The notes beneath the pieces are model-generated. The model had not been told where the DNA came from, did no database searches, and saw nothing but the letters and a program-made list of their open reading frames with translations. Made by a program: the position numbers and the translations under genes. 29,602 nt of DNA, taken from the NCBI GenBank assembly GCA_033557685.1, contig JAWQRN010000436.1, positions 1 to 29,602 on the forward strand, read 5' to 3'. The DNA is from Sperchopsis tessellata. Taxonomy: Eukaryota; Arthropoda; Insecta; Coleoptera; Hydrophilidae. This document shows positions 1 through 10,636 of the stretch, piece after piece (position 1 is the first letter of the stretch; each line of letters starts with the position of its first letter).

Positions 1-622
1 TTTTTTCGCGATATACTTGAACGCAGATTAGTATAGAATACTTCACGTATTATATAACACTAGTTGGGAAACGCTGGTATAATGTAAGGCTGTAATAAAA
101 ACTGTAGAATTGATTTAATATTATTAAACTTCTCTCCAAATATTTTTAAAAAGCAGATAAATACCATGTACCTACTGTTCTTAGAATACCGATTTTGAGA
201 GCTTCTGAAAAAATGTACTCATTGAACATTTTAGTAAAAGAGATAGGAAGGATGGAGGTTAACTGTCGTACAAAGAATGTCAAGCCTTCCAAGAGCCAGT
301 GATTCAAATCAGCAGTCACCGTGGTTTTTAACGTCTTATTTATGTTTGTATTATTATAGATGATATTTTTAAATTCCTCTTTTTTTGATTTGACATTACT
401 TCACTTTTTCGGGTGTGAATTTCATCTTTTATACCTCTTTGATACCTGTTAGCTGGTGCTGCACTCTGCAAATGTAATTGAATTCAATTTAAATTTCAAC
501 ATAACCTTAGTTATGAATAGTTTCGCGCTCTTTTTAGTTCAAAGAATTACATTATATCACAACAAATCTGATACTCGCAATTTTAAGAAACTTAGTACAA
601 AAATAAAAAGGAAATTATAAAC
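1..622. other. Upstream flank of PRIM1
   Basis: AT-rich sequence without a recognisable gene. It should hold the PRIM1 promoter and 5' UTR, but I saw no clear TATA box or transposon signature. The PRIM1 ATG sits in an A-rich context (ATAAACATG). Confidence 0.5.
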
Positions 623-3600
623 ATGATACCAACAGAGTTCAATGAAGAAAGTTTACCAGATCTTCTGCCGCTTTATTACAAAAGAATTTTTCCATACTCC
701 CAGTTTTACAGGTGGTTAAGCTATGGTTAGTTCTTCGGAGATTATTGTTTACTTTTAATTACTGGTTGCATGTAAAGCGGTTGTTATATTCTAAATTGTT
801 TTGCTAGGAAAATGTAACTAATTTGTACTTTTGTGTTTAGGAAAACGCAACTACTTTTCATTCCGAGAACTGTCGTTCACCCTTCTAGGAGATATTTACA
901 TCCGTTACCAATCCTTCTGTACACAAGAAGAATTAATGGCGGAAATGCAAAAGAAATTCCCCATAAAAATCGATATAGGTGCAGTATATGATATGAAACC
1001 TAAAGATAGAAGAATGGCAACAAAATTCACGCCAAAGGAAAAGGAGGTTGTTTTTGATATTGATATGACAGACTACGATGATGTCAGAATATGTTGTTCT
1101 GGAGCAGACGTTTGCCTCAAATGCTGGAAATTTATGACCATCGCTTGTAAAATACTGGATGCAGCTTTAAGAGAGGACTTTGGTTTTGAACATCTTCTAT
1201 GGGTCTTTTCGGGTAGAAGAGGAATACATTGCTGGGTATGTGATGAAAGTGCTAGGAAACTAGATGATATGGGGCGATCAGCTGTTGCGGAATATCTGCA
1301 ATTAACTAAAGGTGGTGTCAATCAAGCCAAGAAAGTCAATCTACTGGGAGACAAGATCCATCATTCAGTAAAGTGAGCATATTATTTCCAAAAGCTTATT
1401 TAAAATCATAAACCATTAACCGAAATCTATATCATCAGCCTAATTTTAAAATAGTCTACGTTCACTTTTACCCAAAAATGATGATTTATTATTATCCCAT
1501 ATCAACCATTGCCCATCTGTAGAAATAATCAATAGGATAGAGTTGTCAGATATCCCAGTTTACAGCGATTTTAAGCCTCGAATTCCACTGTCCCAGTTTA
1601 TCAAAACTACATTAAATGTAATAGTATAGTTCCTGAAACTTTTTTATTTTAATTCCTACAAACGCTTACTTGTATTAAATATAATAGACTTGCACCGTTA
1701 TTATCTATATAAATATCATTTCTGGAGTTGCATCTACAAACTGAGACTATAAAGTTAAAAAGGAAGTCAAGTCTATGGGGAAACAATATCATCGTTTTGG
1801 AAGAAGTGCAACAAAATATAATCATATATAATATAGAAGATCAGAGGATTGCATTATTTAAAAAATTATGGCATTACACTTGAGCCGAAACAAATAAATA
1901 TTTAGCTGGCATAATAGAAAAATCTACCTCAAGTAAACCATTAATATACCAGTAGAAAATATTTCAAGAAGAGAATATTTGAAATATTTTTTTATGCGAC
2001 CAAGAAAAATGTACAAGTGTGCAAACTAATGTTTTGTAATACATTTGCAATTCCTTTAGCTCTACAAATAAAAAAAAGTAATAACACTGGTCAGAATCAG
2101 AGTTAGAGAGCTAAGTCTAACAGCAGTAAAGATGAACAAAATTAAGATTTCAAGTTTTTAAAGCTTTATCTCAGTTGGAATCACATTATTGTAGAAAATC
2201 ATGTAATTAACTATACTTAGACTATAAATTAAGATCTAAAAAGAAATTATATAATATGTCAAATGACCAGTTACATCATTTCATCAACATGTTTGATGTT
2301 CATGAAACATAGCTCCATACATTTTACTATAGAACAATTTCGAAAAAGAATTACCAAAATCTCGCAGATTATGTTGAAGTATATGAGAAGGCCCGAATAA
2401 AAGCGTACTACATTAAATTCTTTGATTATACATTTTTAAAAAGCTTTGACAACGAGCAGTATACAATGTCTATTAGACCAGGAAGAGCAGCAGGAGATAC
2501 GTCGATGTAAATGAAATACGAACATTATAATACAACCCGGTTTTTTTATTCTATATATATCTCAATTCGATTAAATAAATCAATTATATCCCCTTATATA
2601 ATTCGATTCAAATGACTGAAACCATTTAAAAATTTGGCCGACTTAATATTAAATACTTCATAAACTTTAATTGAATAACCAGTTCCAAAACATATTTGAT
2701 AGATTTTCAGATATATTTCATTGTTAGCTAATTGAAATGTTAATCGTGTACCTCAAGGTTCTATAATAGTGTTTCTCAAACTATGTGCATGGCACACTGG
2801 TGTCTCCGGCTGATACCAGAAGTGCCGCGAAGTTTTCTTAAAATAACTGTATTGTTAAAGTGTGCCGCAATAAAAAAATTTTTGAAAAACTTCTGTATGA
2901 TAACCTATATTTTATTTGCAGGAGAGCACTGAAAATTGTGGACTTCTACTTTCTGGACCTTGTTATAAAGGAGCAAGATATGCTGGGTAACACAGAGAGG
3001 CTTTTAAAATTTTTGGCCATCATAGATGAAGACGTAAGAAAAAGCTTTGAAGAAGTTATGGTGAAGGGTAAAACTTCAGAAGAACGTTGGAACATATTCC
3101 TGAGTCACTTTGAGATGCTATTCCAAAAACAACAGTTGCCCAAAAACCAGAGGAACCTTAGAGAAGAAATTAAGCTACAGTACACTTATCCTCGTTTGGA
3201 CATCAACGTCACCAAAGGTCTCAACCATTTACTAAAAGCCCCATTTTGCGTCCATCCCAAAACTGGAAAAATCTCAATCCCAATATCTGCGAAAGTTGTA
3301 GATAAGTTTGATCCGAGTAATATTCCTACAATTAACCTTTTGGTGGATGAGATTAATGCATACGATGCAAAAACTAAGGAGCAAGAGAAAGAAATGGAAG
3401 ATAAAAGTTTGGAAGAAGGAGTAATGAATATAAAGAGAATTAAAGATAATAAGAAGACAAGTTTGTTGAAACCTGTGAATATCTTTGAAGAGTTTCTGAG
3501 AGGTATGGAGAAAGATATGAGAGCAAAACGCAAAGAATTATCTGGTAAGTTCCATAATTTGGTCAATCACCTTTCTTCTTGCATTACCTCTTCTTTCTTG

Positions 3601-4303
3601 TCTGCCTATCATCGGTAAGTCAACTGCATAAGCTAGTTTTTAGTGTATAAATACTCTTGCTTAGGTTTCAGAGTCATTGTTTCTTAAAGTCTGATCAGTT
3701 TTATCAAGATACTCAATAATTCCATGTTCTTTGATAACTCAGTTCGGTTGATGGCGTCCAAAATCTATGTTTAAATTCTGTATGTCACCGTTGTATTCAT
3801 ATGTTTTTTATTTTCAATATCTGATTTTTATGTGTTTATCTGGTATCTTCTCAGAACCTATTAAGCCATGATGTAGTTTCTCTTCCTCATACTGACCATT
3901 CTCTGGTTGCAAAATTACTCATTTTATGTACTTTGTTGACGTTTCTTTAGGACTCTCTCACTAAAACTATCTGATATGGAGAGCCAAAATTATAGCAATT
4001 TCCCACCCTAAAGTTGCAATGAGAATAGTGAAGTGAACTACACAAAGTAACAAAAACAACAGAGTACACTTTTGGCTGAAAATGTTTTGTGGATATCGTC
4101 CCTTCTGTTGTTTCCTGTCTGATGTGTCTACAACGATGACTTCATATTTCCTCAAAATCTTTTCCCGATTTAACTAATTAGTGTCATGTATTGTATATGT
4201 CTGTTTTATATTCGTTAGAAATTTTTGTTGTTTTTTCCACTCTTTTTTAAATATTGACACTAATGAAATCTTTTTGTTTTTAGCAGGGGAAATGGAGTTC
4301 TAG
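623..4303 (+). CDS. PRIM1: DNA primase small (catalytic) subunit, 4 exons, complete
   Basis: This is the nuclear primase subunit that makes RNA primers in the DNA polymerase alpha-primase complex. Coding exons are 623-725, 841-1372, 2922-3544 and 4287-4303. All junctions are GT-AG and in frame, giving 424 aa against about 420 in human. Seen in the sequence: the catalytic DIDMTDYDD motif with Asp at about residues 107 and 109; a CC...C..C zinc cluster at about 119, 120, 126 and 129; SGRRGIHCWV with His at about 164; and RLDINVTKGLNHLLK with the third Asp at about 305. Each sits within one or two residues of its human counterpart. The start at 623 gives the expected N-terminus, with LPDLLPLYYKRIFP. 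The family assignment is secure; the last exon rests on splice logic and the family's acidic/aromatic C-terminus. Confidence 0.95.
2768..2896. mobile_element. hAT-like MITE relic in PRIM1 intron 2
   Basis: The left end AGTGTTTCTCAAAC, followed by GGCACACTGGTG and two GTGCCGC-type motifs, resembles the termini of hAT-superfamily non-autonomous elements. The right end, tttttgaaaaacttctg, is a degraded inverse of the left end. The element is about 130 bp with no coding capacity. It stops about 25 bp before the exon 3 acceptor. Superfamily assignment is by resemblance only. Confidence 0.55.
3600..3900 (-). mobile_element. Possible LINE reverse transcriptase relic in PRIM1 intron 3
   Basis: On the minus strand, about 3770-3690 reads LDAINRTELSK then ILIKLIRL, followed by a stop and ETMTLKPKQEY. 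This resembles the FD.INR..L and LI.LI segments of LINE reverse transcriptases. It is short and broken. A minus-strand open stretch of 62 codons at 4155-3967 lies nearby, with a hydrophobic segment, but I do not recognise it. Confidence 0.3.
4287..4303 (+). CDS. PRIM1: PRIM1 terminal micro-exon (17 nt)
   Basis: Exon 3 ends in phase 1 at the donor TCTG^GTAAGT (3544/3545). The acceptor tttttagcag ends at 4286. The next 17 nt complete a Gly codon and add E-M-E-F and a TAG stop. The protein then ends KELSGEMEF, resembling the short D/E-x-D-F ending of primase small subunits. Reading through the donor would instead add an unrelated hydrophobic tail. No cDNA evidence is available. Confidence 0.8.
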
Positions 4304-4715
4304 TTGTAAAGCATGTGCTTGTATTTATTATAATAATGTTGAATAAAAATTTTGTTGTTTTTGATAAATTTTTGAATTTTTTTTTTCATTAAATAAGAGC
4401 CCCTGCCATGTACTTTAGCATAAGATAAGTTTGCAGTGTTTGCATAAATTTCATCTCATGTGGGATTGAAGCCCTTCATAGTGTGCTGTAGTGGACTAAC
4501 TGTCGATAGTTTTCAGGTACATGGTACCAAGAAGTACATTTCCTGCAAGACGAACTTTGAAAAATGACGATCCGAAATAATTGTATCAATTATTTTATGA
4601 GCATTGATAACTTTAAATTTACTAAGCTGAAAAGAAATGACGTTGCTTTTCTGCTTTCCTGATAGAAAATTCCAAAATTGATAACTTCCTAATACTCTGT
4701 AATAATCTATATCAG
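4304..4715. other. Intergenic sequence 3' of PRIM1
   Basis: Apart from the PRIM1 poly(A) signal I see only AT-rich sequence, with no coding potential or recognised repeat. Confidence 0.5.
4342..4347 (+). promoter_or_regulatory. Polyadenylation signal AATAAA for PRIM1
   Basis: A canonical AATAAA lies about 40 nt after the PRIM1 stop codon, followed by a T-rich stretch. This gives a very short 3' UTR and supports 4287-4303 as the last exon. Confidence 0.65.
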
Positions 4716-4962
4716 AAATTTGCTAAAACTAAAATTCAGGAAACAACTTCCATGTGTTTCTGTGATCCTGGTACTTACACAAATTTCTTTAAGGTCTCTA
4801 GTAGTTCTGGAAATATCGAAAAAAAACGGGAAACAATACCCACGTGTTCCTGTGATCCTGGTCTTTTCAATTGTGATAAAAGTTCTTAGCAAAATTGAAA
4901 CTTGTACTAGGATCACAGAAATACCAGAAAGCTTCTTTCAAAATTTTCGAGTTAACAAATTT
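4716..4962. repeat. Foldback element with internal 90-bp direct repeat
   Basis: An imperfect inverted repeat has arms of about 59 bp, 4716-4774 and 4904-4962. The inner 18 bases of the arms, TTTCTGTGATCCT[G/A]GTAC, match at all but one position. The left arm is also partly repeated directly 90 bp downstream: AAACAA...GTGTT[T/C]CTGTGATCCTGGT occurs at 4741 and 4831. Both strands stay open here because of the symmetry, not because of a gene. It looks like a foldback or MITE-type element. I see no family I can name and no clear target-site duplication. Confidence 0.65.
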
Positions 4963-5001
4963 AGGACTTTAAATTAAAAAATTTGGGTTATTGAATCAGG
5001 A

Positions 5002-5285
5002 GCGCTCATAGCTCAGTGGCTAAGTAATAGGCTACTAAGCGTTGGGTCTCGGGTTCAATTCCCAGATGCCGTCGGCTTTTGGCCATTAGGGAAAAGTCTT
5101 TGTAGTGCTCGTCTTCTGGGAGGGACGTAACACTGTGAGTCCCATGTATTGTAGGTAAAATGAAAACCACGTGCATGTAAAAGAACTCAATTCCAGTTAG
5201 AACACTGGATGCAGCAAAATTTCCAGGTGAGGGAGCCTAATCCCTGGCGTAGGTAATAGGCCATAGCAGCGGACGTTAATTAAGT
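5002..5285 (+). mobile_element. tRNA-derived SINE, copy 1
   Basis: The 5' head resembles a tRNA: A-box-like TAGCTCAGTGG near 5010 and B-box-like GGTTCAATTCC near 5052. A body of about 210 bp with no coding potential follows, including CCAGGTGAGGGAGCCTAATC and GGCCATAGCAGCGG, then a tail GACGTTAATTAA. It clearly matches the copy at 7531-7826 along its length. No target-site duplication was evident, so the ends are approximate and the copy is probably older. Confidence 0.8.
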
Positions 5286-5394
5286 TCTAAAAAATAATAG
5301 ATATTGCAAACTTAGTTGCCAGATGAAACTGTGTAATTTTCGTTGCAGCATACGAATGTATTAAGCTTGGAAAATTTCCACAATCGTGGTTCAT

Positions 5395-5880
5395 ACCCTT
5401 TTGCAGTCCCATTTGGATTCTACCTTTGTAGCTTCAGAACTTCATCAGAAAAGAAAGAGAACAAAAATTATAAGTCTGATAAGACTTACAACCAACTGTG
5501 ATAAATATGTTAGACAATAGCCAAAAGTGTGGGACATACAGTCGTCGTCTCTGAAATATGCCATCCTCTTTGGATTTTATCTTTGCAACTACAGAACTTC
5601 CTCTGAAAAGAAAGGAAAACTATAATAAGGCTGGTAAGACTTAAAACCACCTGATAAACTTGGTGGGTAAACTCTTGAGGTCATCTCTGAAGTCTGCTAC
5701 CCCCTTTGGATTCTATCTTTACAACTTCAAATCTTTTATTTGAAATAAAAAAAAAGAAATTATAATAAGTCTGATAAGACTAACAGCCAAGTGTGATAAA
5801 CTTGTGACAATAGCTACAAGTCTGTCATCCTCCTTGCATTCTGCCATTGAACCTTCAAAACTGCATCTGAAGAAATAATG
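5395..5880. repeat. Degenerate tandem array, about 4 units of 130-160 bp
   Basis: A unit recurs at about 5409, 5567, 5702 and 5830. Each begins like CTTTGGATTCTATCTTT, then CAACTTCAGAACTTC, a GAAAAGAAA stretch, TATAATAAGTCTGATAAGACT and CCAA.TGTGATAAACTTG. Units differ by many substitutions and small indels, and the last is partial. The reading frames are not conserved, so this is probably non-coding satellite-like DNA. Confidence 0.65.
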
Positions 5881-5889
5881 AACCTCGTA

Positions 5890-6240
5890 AAACTAAATAC
5901 GGTAATGTTATTGCACAATATGTTCATTCGTGGATCATCCATCCAAATACTCACAGAGTGGGAACACTCTTAACCACCACAAGGGAAAGACAACTGATCA
6001 TGTGAATTTTCATCTACTGATATTCGAAACATAGCGATGATTTAACAAGATTGGTGCACATGGCGCAAATCCACGCCTTTATATACCTTGCTATAAGCGA
6101 GCATGGGGTGAATCACATCGCAGTATTGTGCCAGCACTGGTGCAGGGTAGTTCATCACATTAAGAGCATGTGCTAAAACGTTCAAAATATTGTGTTTCAT
6201 TTGCCGGTTGAGATTATTCGTACCAGATTTGTTTGCAATT
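5890..6240. other. Unassigned intergenic segment
   Basis: Less AT-rich than its surroundings, with no open frame of note. It may belong to the tandem array's parent repeat or to the 5' part of the piggyBac-like element, but nothing in it shows this. Confidence 0.35.
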
Positions 6241-6299
6241 GGTTATAATGAATAACAGCGCCACTATTTTCTAAACATTTAGGAACTGTTAGAAATTTG

Positions 6300-7265
6300 A
6301 AAGATTTAACAGATAGCGAGTTAAAGTTATTTTAATATACATCTAGTGAAAATGAGGACCAAGGCACAGTGAAATTGAAAATAACAGTAGGTATTTTAAA
6401 ATAATACAAATATATGTATGTATATATGTTTGCAGAAAATTTACCTGTGTTCAATGATTTTTCCATTGAAAAAACCAAAAGATGATTCTAAAAGTTTGAA
6501 AATATTAAATTTTCAAAGACCACAAGTGCTTCTCCAACTGTCACCAAGAGAAGATCATCCTATTGATTATTTTCAGTTCATTTTTAGAAGAACGTTTAAG
6601 ACGTATTGTAAATGAAACAACTGAACAAGTATTTTCAACTGGAGTTCCCAACATCGTCATCGAGGATAACCAGGTGGAAATGATTAATGGTTGACGAACT
6701 AAAAACATTACTTCGTCAGCTGTTTCATATAGGGATTCTGGAATACGGATTCCTTGTTTAAAATGAAATGTTTTTCCAAATGTATGGGAAGAGATTTCTT
6801 TTAATACTCCGGTGCCAGCATTTCGGGTCAGATGACCACGCTCAGGATAGACTCAACAAAAAAAGGCCCAAAATTGATTACTTCAAAAACAAAATGATTA
6901 CTGTCTATCCGGCATTATTGAATCGATGACACGGTCGACTTATCTTCACAGAGTACGTAAAGAACGAAAGGTATAAGAACAGAATGAAACTGTATATTTT
7001 GACAAAACTGGACGAACTAGTACTAAGTCATATCAAAAATGTAATAATGCATCTATTAGAAAAGAGTCTAAATACTGGTCATTTGGAGGAGTGACAAAAA
7101 AACCCTATAGAAGAATGTGAAAAGGGAAATGTCATATATGTACAAAAAGTAAATTAAGAAAGAAAACAATATACGAGTACATTCAATGCAAAGAAAATTC
7201 TGGATTATGGTTAGGAGAGTACTTCAGAAGCACTGCTTCCAGATGTATCATCAGTATGAAGAATG
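6300..7265 (+). pseudogene. piggyBac-like transposase fossil
   Basis: Translating across frames gives ordered segments of a piggyBac transposase (DDE_Tnp_1_7 type), broken by stops and frameshifts. They are: an acidic N-terminus (DLTDSELK ... SSENED) near 6305; VDELKTLLRQLFHIGIL near 6693; FLLILRCQHF near 6800; DRLNKKRPKIDYFKNKM near 6847; GRLIFTEYVKNERYKN near 6930; and the C-terminal cysteine-rich domain CHICTKSKLRKKTIYEYIQC at about 7132, followed by SGLWLGEYF. Most cysteine spacing of that domain survives. No intact frame remains, so it is inactive. I did not find terminal inverted repeats or TTAA boundaries. Confidence 0.8.
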
Positions 7266-7530
7266 ATCTTTATTTTATCTTTTTATTTCCTACATTTCAT
7301 TTTCAAAATGATTCCTATTTTTTATGTCTAAAAATGTTACTTATGTAGCAAATAAACAAATATTATCACCCCATACAAAAATTGGTGATGGCAAGAATCC
7401 ACGTACATTAGCACCAATAGGGTTAATTCTAACTGAATTTGTGCCATGAATACTAAAAGGTTAGATTATATAGATGTCAATAATGGTGATATATTACTTA
7501 TAGTTTCAAACCTCTCACCTTAGTACCACA

Positions 7531-7826
7531 TAGCCGTCTCGTTGCTCAATAGGTAAGTACTAGGCTACTAAGCGTGGGGTCTCGGGTTCGAGTCCCAGAG
7601 GCGGTAGGTTTTTTGTGATTAGGGAAAAGTCTTAGTAGTACTTGATCTCCAGGGGGGACGTAAAAAGGTGGGACCCATGTATTGTAGGTATAAGGACGAC
7701 TACGTGCACATAAAAGACCCCAATTCCAGTTGGAACACTGGATGCGGCAAAATTCCCAGGTGAGGGAGCCTAATCCCTAGCGCCGTTGATTGGCCATAGC
7801 AGCGGAAATAGGCCGACGTTAAATAA
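7531..7826 (+). mobile_element. tRNA-derived SINE, copy 2, with target-site duplication
   Basis: Same family as 5002-5285. The head has an A-box-like segment and a good B box, GGTTCGAGTCC. The ends of the tRNA-like part (CCGTCTC and GAGGCGG) can pair as a 7-bp acceptor stem with one wobble. The element is flanked by a perfect 14-bp direct repeat, ACCTTAGTACCACA, at 7517-7530 and 7827-7840. This fixes the boundaries and marks insertion by target-primed reverse transcription. The 3' end is GACGTTAAATAA; such short A/T tails are often borrowed from a partner LINE, but the partner is unknown. Confidence 0.9.
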
Positions 7827-7840
7827 ACCTTAGTACCACA

Positions 7841-9240
7841 ATAATACAAAAAAATATACTGCGAACAGTGACTGTGTTAACACGAAATAAAACAATGTTG
7901 TTTTCAATAATATATGTTTATCATATTTCTTACAAATACCATCTCTTTGTGTCATCTGGCACTAACAATCACAATATATAAGCACTTCTTAGCACTCTCG
8001 GTAGTAAATACTACATTAACGTATTAATATAAAATATGATTATATATGGCCTTTGTTATACATTTTTAAATATACAAATGCAACGAATAAAAAATGTGCT
8101 ATATGCTTAAACACATACACTGTGCAACGTAACTATGATACCTTATAAATAATTAAATATAAAAAATAAACTATATTGATATTATTAGATTGTTCTATAC
8201 AAGTAATATAATATTTAAAATAAAAACCAAAGTATTTAAACTAATAAGAAAGTGAAATGGTACAAGTTCATTTATGAAACTTACATAGTATTTTTTTATA
8301 ATGCACAAACAATATATTACTTGAAGAACAATCATATAAAATAATTAATAATTAAAAATGAGACATTACCAATCTTCGCGAAATAGATAAAAAAAAACAT
8401 AACTAGTCAGATTTTTGACTGAGACCCTGTAAATATTCAATGAAATACTTCTATTTTCATTTTGATTGTTTCATGAAACAAGTTTTAAAGAATAAAACAA
8501 AACCAGACACTGGAAATCCAAATAGATGCGTCACTAAATCATAATTTGTTCCAGAAGTATTAGTATGACAGTTTTTTTTAAATTCTTATGACCAATTAAA
8601 TATTATGATCTTGAAATTGGAAACTTATAATATATAATAAAAATAGCAAGAAAATTGACATAAAAGAAAACATCATGATGAATAGCGACCTTAGAACCTG
8701 AGGTTCTATCTGACATTCAGTTATTAATTGCAATTTATCTAAATGAGGTTCTATCTATCTGCATTCATTTACATGAAAAACTATATTTAAAGCAGCAGAA
8801 AAACTTAAATTTACAAATAATACCCTAAAAAGGTTTTATCTACAAACTTATTTTTTTTATGTATTCATAATTATACTGCATTAATCAACGTCCAACAAAT
8901 TCTTATTACCTTATTACACTGATATCATTTATATCTGAAGAGGAAGAAACATTAAGAGTGAGATAGGGTTCTATCTAAAAACATTTCATTAAAAATTAGT
9001 AGGGAAATTAATATGCTGTAGGTTGTATATTTAATTTATAAAGGTAAATAAAAATATAAAAAATTCAATTAATTTGCCTTAATAAAGATAAGACTAAAAT
9101 TGCTAGTAATTTGTCTGTTAGAACTCAGTGAGTCTAATGATGCTAAATATCACAACGTTTCAAATAAATGCCTAGTACAAAAAACTAAGAACGAGGGATA
9201 TCAATAAAACTAAACAGCAAATAAAATTACTATTGAGAGA
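7841..9240. other. AT-rich intergenic stretch with repeated GGTTCTATCT motif
   Basis: No coding potential or recognised transposon. The motif GAGGTTCTATCT or a close variant occurs at about 8699, 8744, 8831 (GGTTTTATCT) and 8966 (GGGTTCTATCT), the first two followed by GACATTCA or GCATTCA. This suggests remains of a local duplicated repeat. Confidence 0.4.
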
Positions 9241-9249
9241 AACCAAAAA

Positions 9250-9650
9250 CTTAAAGGTCAAAAGAGAAAAATGTACATTGAGGTAAACCTATTTTAGTTT
9301 TTAAAAATATTTCATTTCCATTATCAGATCTAAATGGAATACCACATAAGTTTCCAAAAATAGTAAAGATCTGGGATTTTATAAGAAAATTTAATGGAGT
9401 TAGACAGGGATGTATACTGCCCCGTATAATTTTCTTCATAATGATGAATATGGTCATATGACGCATTCCCCTAAGAATAAGACCAGAATAGCCTCCAGTC
9501 CATTTTACCAGTTTGAAGACCTGGAATTTGCAAGTCGTGTCTACCTTTTCAAACAACAGATGCAACAAAAAATAGACAAAATCACAGCAGCACTGACAAA
9601 TATAGTCTACGGAGCCTCAATGAAAACACTAATACTTATACAGCACTAAA
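9250..9650 (+). mobile_element. LINE reverse transcriptase fragment
   Basis: Near 9390 the + strand reads NGVRQGCILPRIIFFIMMN, the RT core motif (N)GVRQGC.LSP..F. After a frame change, FYQFEDLEFASRVYLFKQQM follows at about 9510, matching the LEDLDFADD...L catalytic region of non-LTR RTs with the Asp pair lost. It then continues with KIDKITAAL as in the downstream thumb region. A 5'- and 3'-truncated dead fragment; the clade is not assigned. Confidence 0.75.
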
Positions 9651-9659
9651 TACTTGGGC

Positions 9660-10584
9660 TTAGTAGATTTATGGCAACGCTTTTAAACCTATTAAAATAT
9701 GGTCCATCTCTTACTAATTTATTTTGCACATATTAAATAATTAAAAACGACTTTTTTAGAAAGCTACAAAAATATCAGGGAGCTATGTCATATATAGGTA
9801 ACTAATCCAACTTCATGTTTAAAATTTTAAAGATATATACTACAAAATGTCGATTCTAGCTGTAACAAAACAAATGCATAGCCTATCTGTAAAGTATTAT
9901 TTTAGATACAAAACTCGTTCTTGAATTACTTTTGTGGAATTTTTATGTTTTTTTAAGTTCTGACAGGTAGACAGAATTTCAGGTTAGTAAACACATCTAC
10001 TACATAATAACATCACAACTTAAATTTACAGTTTATAATACACAAGAGGGAAACATCTATATTTGCCCACAAACAAGAAAGGTTTTTTGATATTATTTTT
10101 AGGACCATTATTTCTCAGGGAGTCTGGCATCTGGTATTTATCATTGGAAATTATACGATTATAGAACTGGTGCCAACATAAATTAATTAAAAGCGATGTC
10201 TACAGATTAAAATAAAATTAAACATCATAAACTTACACCATATTTTTTTTTAAATATTGGTACATAAAAATAGTATACTATTAAAAATTCTGAAAAAAAA
10301 TACAGACCTAAATGCAAATATCTAGTGACACATGGAGATATTATATATATAATATGGTATTATATAAGTTGTATAGGAAAATATTCTTGAGATTTATAGA
10401 TTTGGAGACAATAAACCAACTTTAAACATTGAATGATGGAAAACGTTGCGTTGGAGAACCGTAAAGATTAAATTGCACACACTCGATGTTTGTAGCACAT
10501 GCCTTGCACATTGCACCTTTTAAAAGACAAAAACAGCAAGCTGTAGTTTCCTGCTTAGACTGTAATCCGGAATTCTAGACCACT
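9660..10584. other. Intergenic and syntenin 3' UTR region
   Basis: The syntenin 3' UTR should run leftwards from 10585. I found no canonical AATAAA or ATTAAA on the minus strand within about 450 bp of the stop, so the 3' end is not placed. No other coding signal is seen. Confidence 0.4.
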
Positions 10585-10636
10585 TTAGAAGATGGGGGCA
10601 CTATGATCCATAATCTTGAATAAAGATGTAGACATC
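10585..10636 (-). CDS. SDCBP: Syntenin terminal exon (52 nt)
   Basis: The PDZ exon ends in phase 2 at the donor AATAA^GTAAGT (12627/12626). About 2 kb further on, the minus strand reads ttcttgttttctag^G then ATG, encoding MSTSLFKIMDHSAPIF and a stop. It joins in frame to ...CIFKVMVNK. The family C-terminus has the same pattern (a short M-x-S segment then MDH[ST].P), which makes this assignment strong although the exon is short. Confidence 0.88.

Noticed and set aside
3967..4155. Minus-strand 62-codon frame with a hydrophobic segment, as a small membrane protein gene
   Set aside because: It lies inside PRIM1 intron 3, has no supporting promoter or homology that I recognise, and is next to a probable RT relic.
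4707..4977. Open frames of 69 and 85 codons on both strands
   Set aside because: They arise from the inverted and direct repeats of the foldback element; no domain is recognisable.
5002..5075. Functional tRNA gene at the SINE head (also at 7531-7605)
   Set aside because: A- and B-box-like segments are present, but the anticodon arm does not fold properly and the sequence continues into a shared 3' body. The copy at 7531 is flanked by a target-site duplication.
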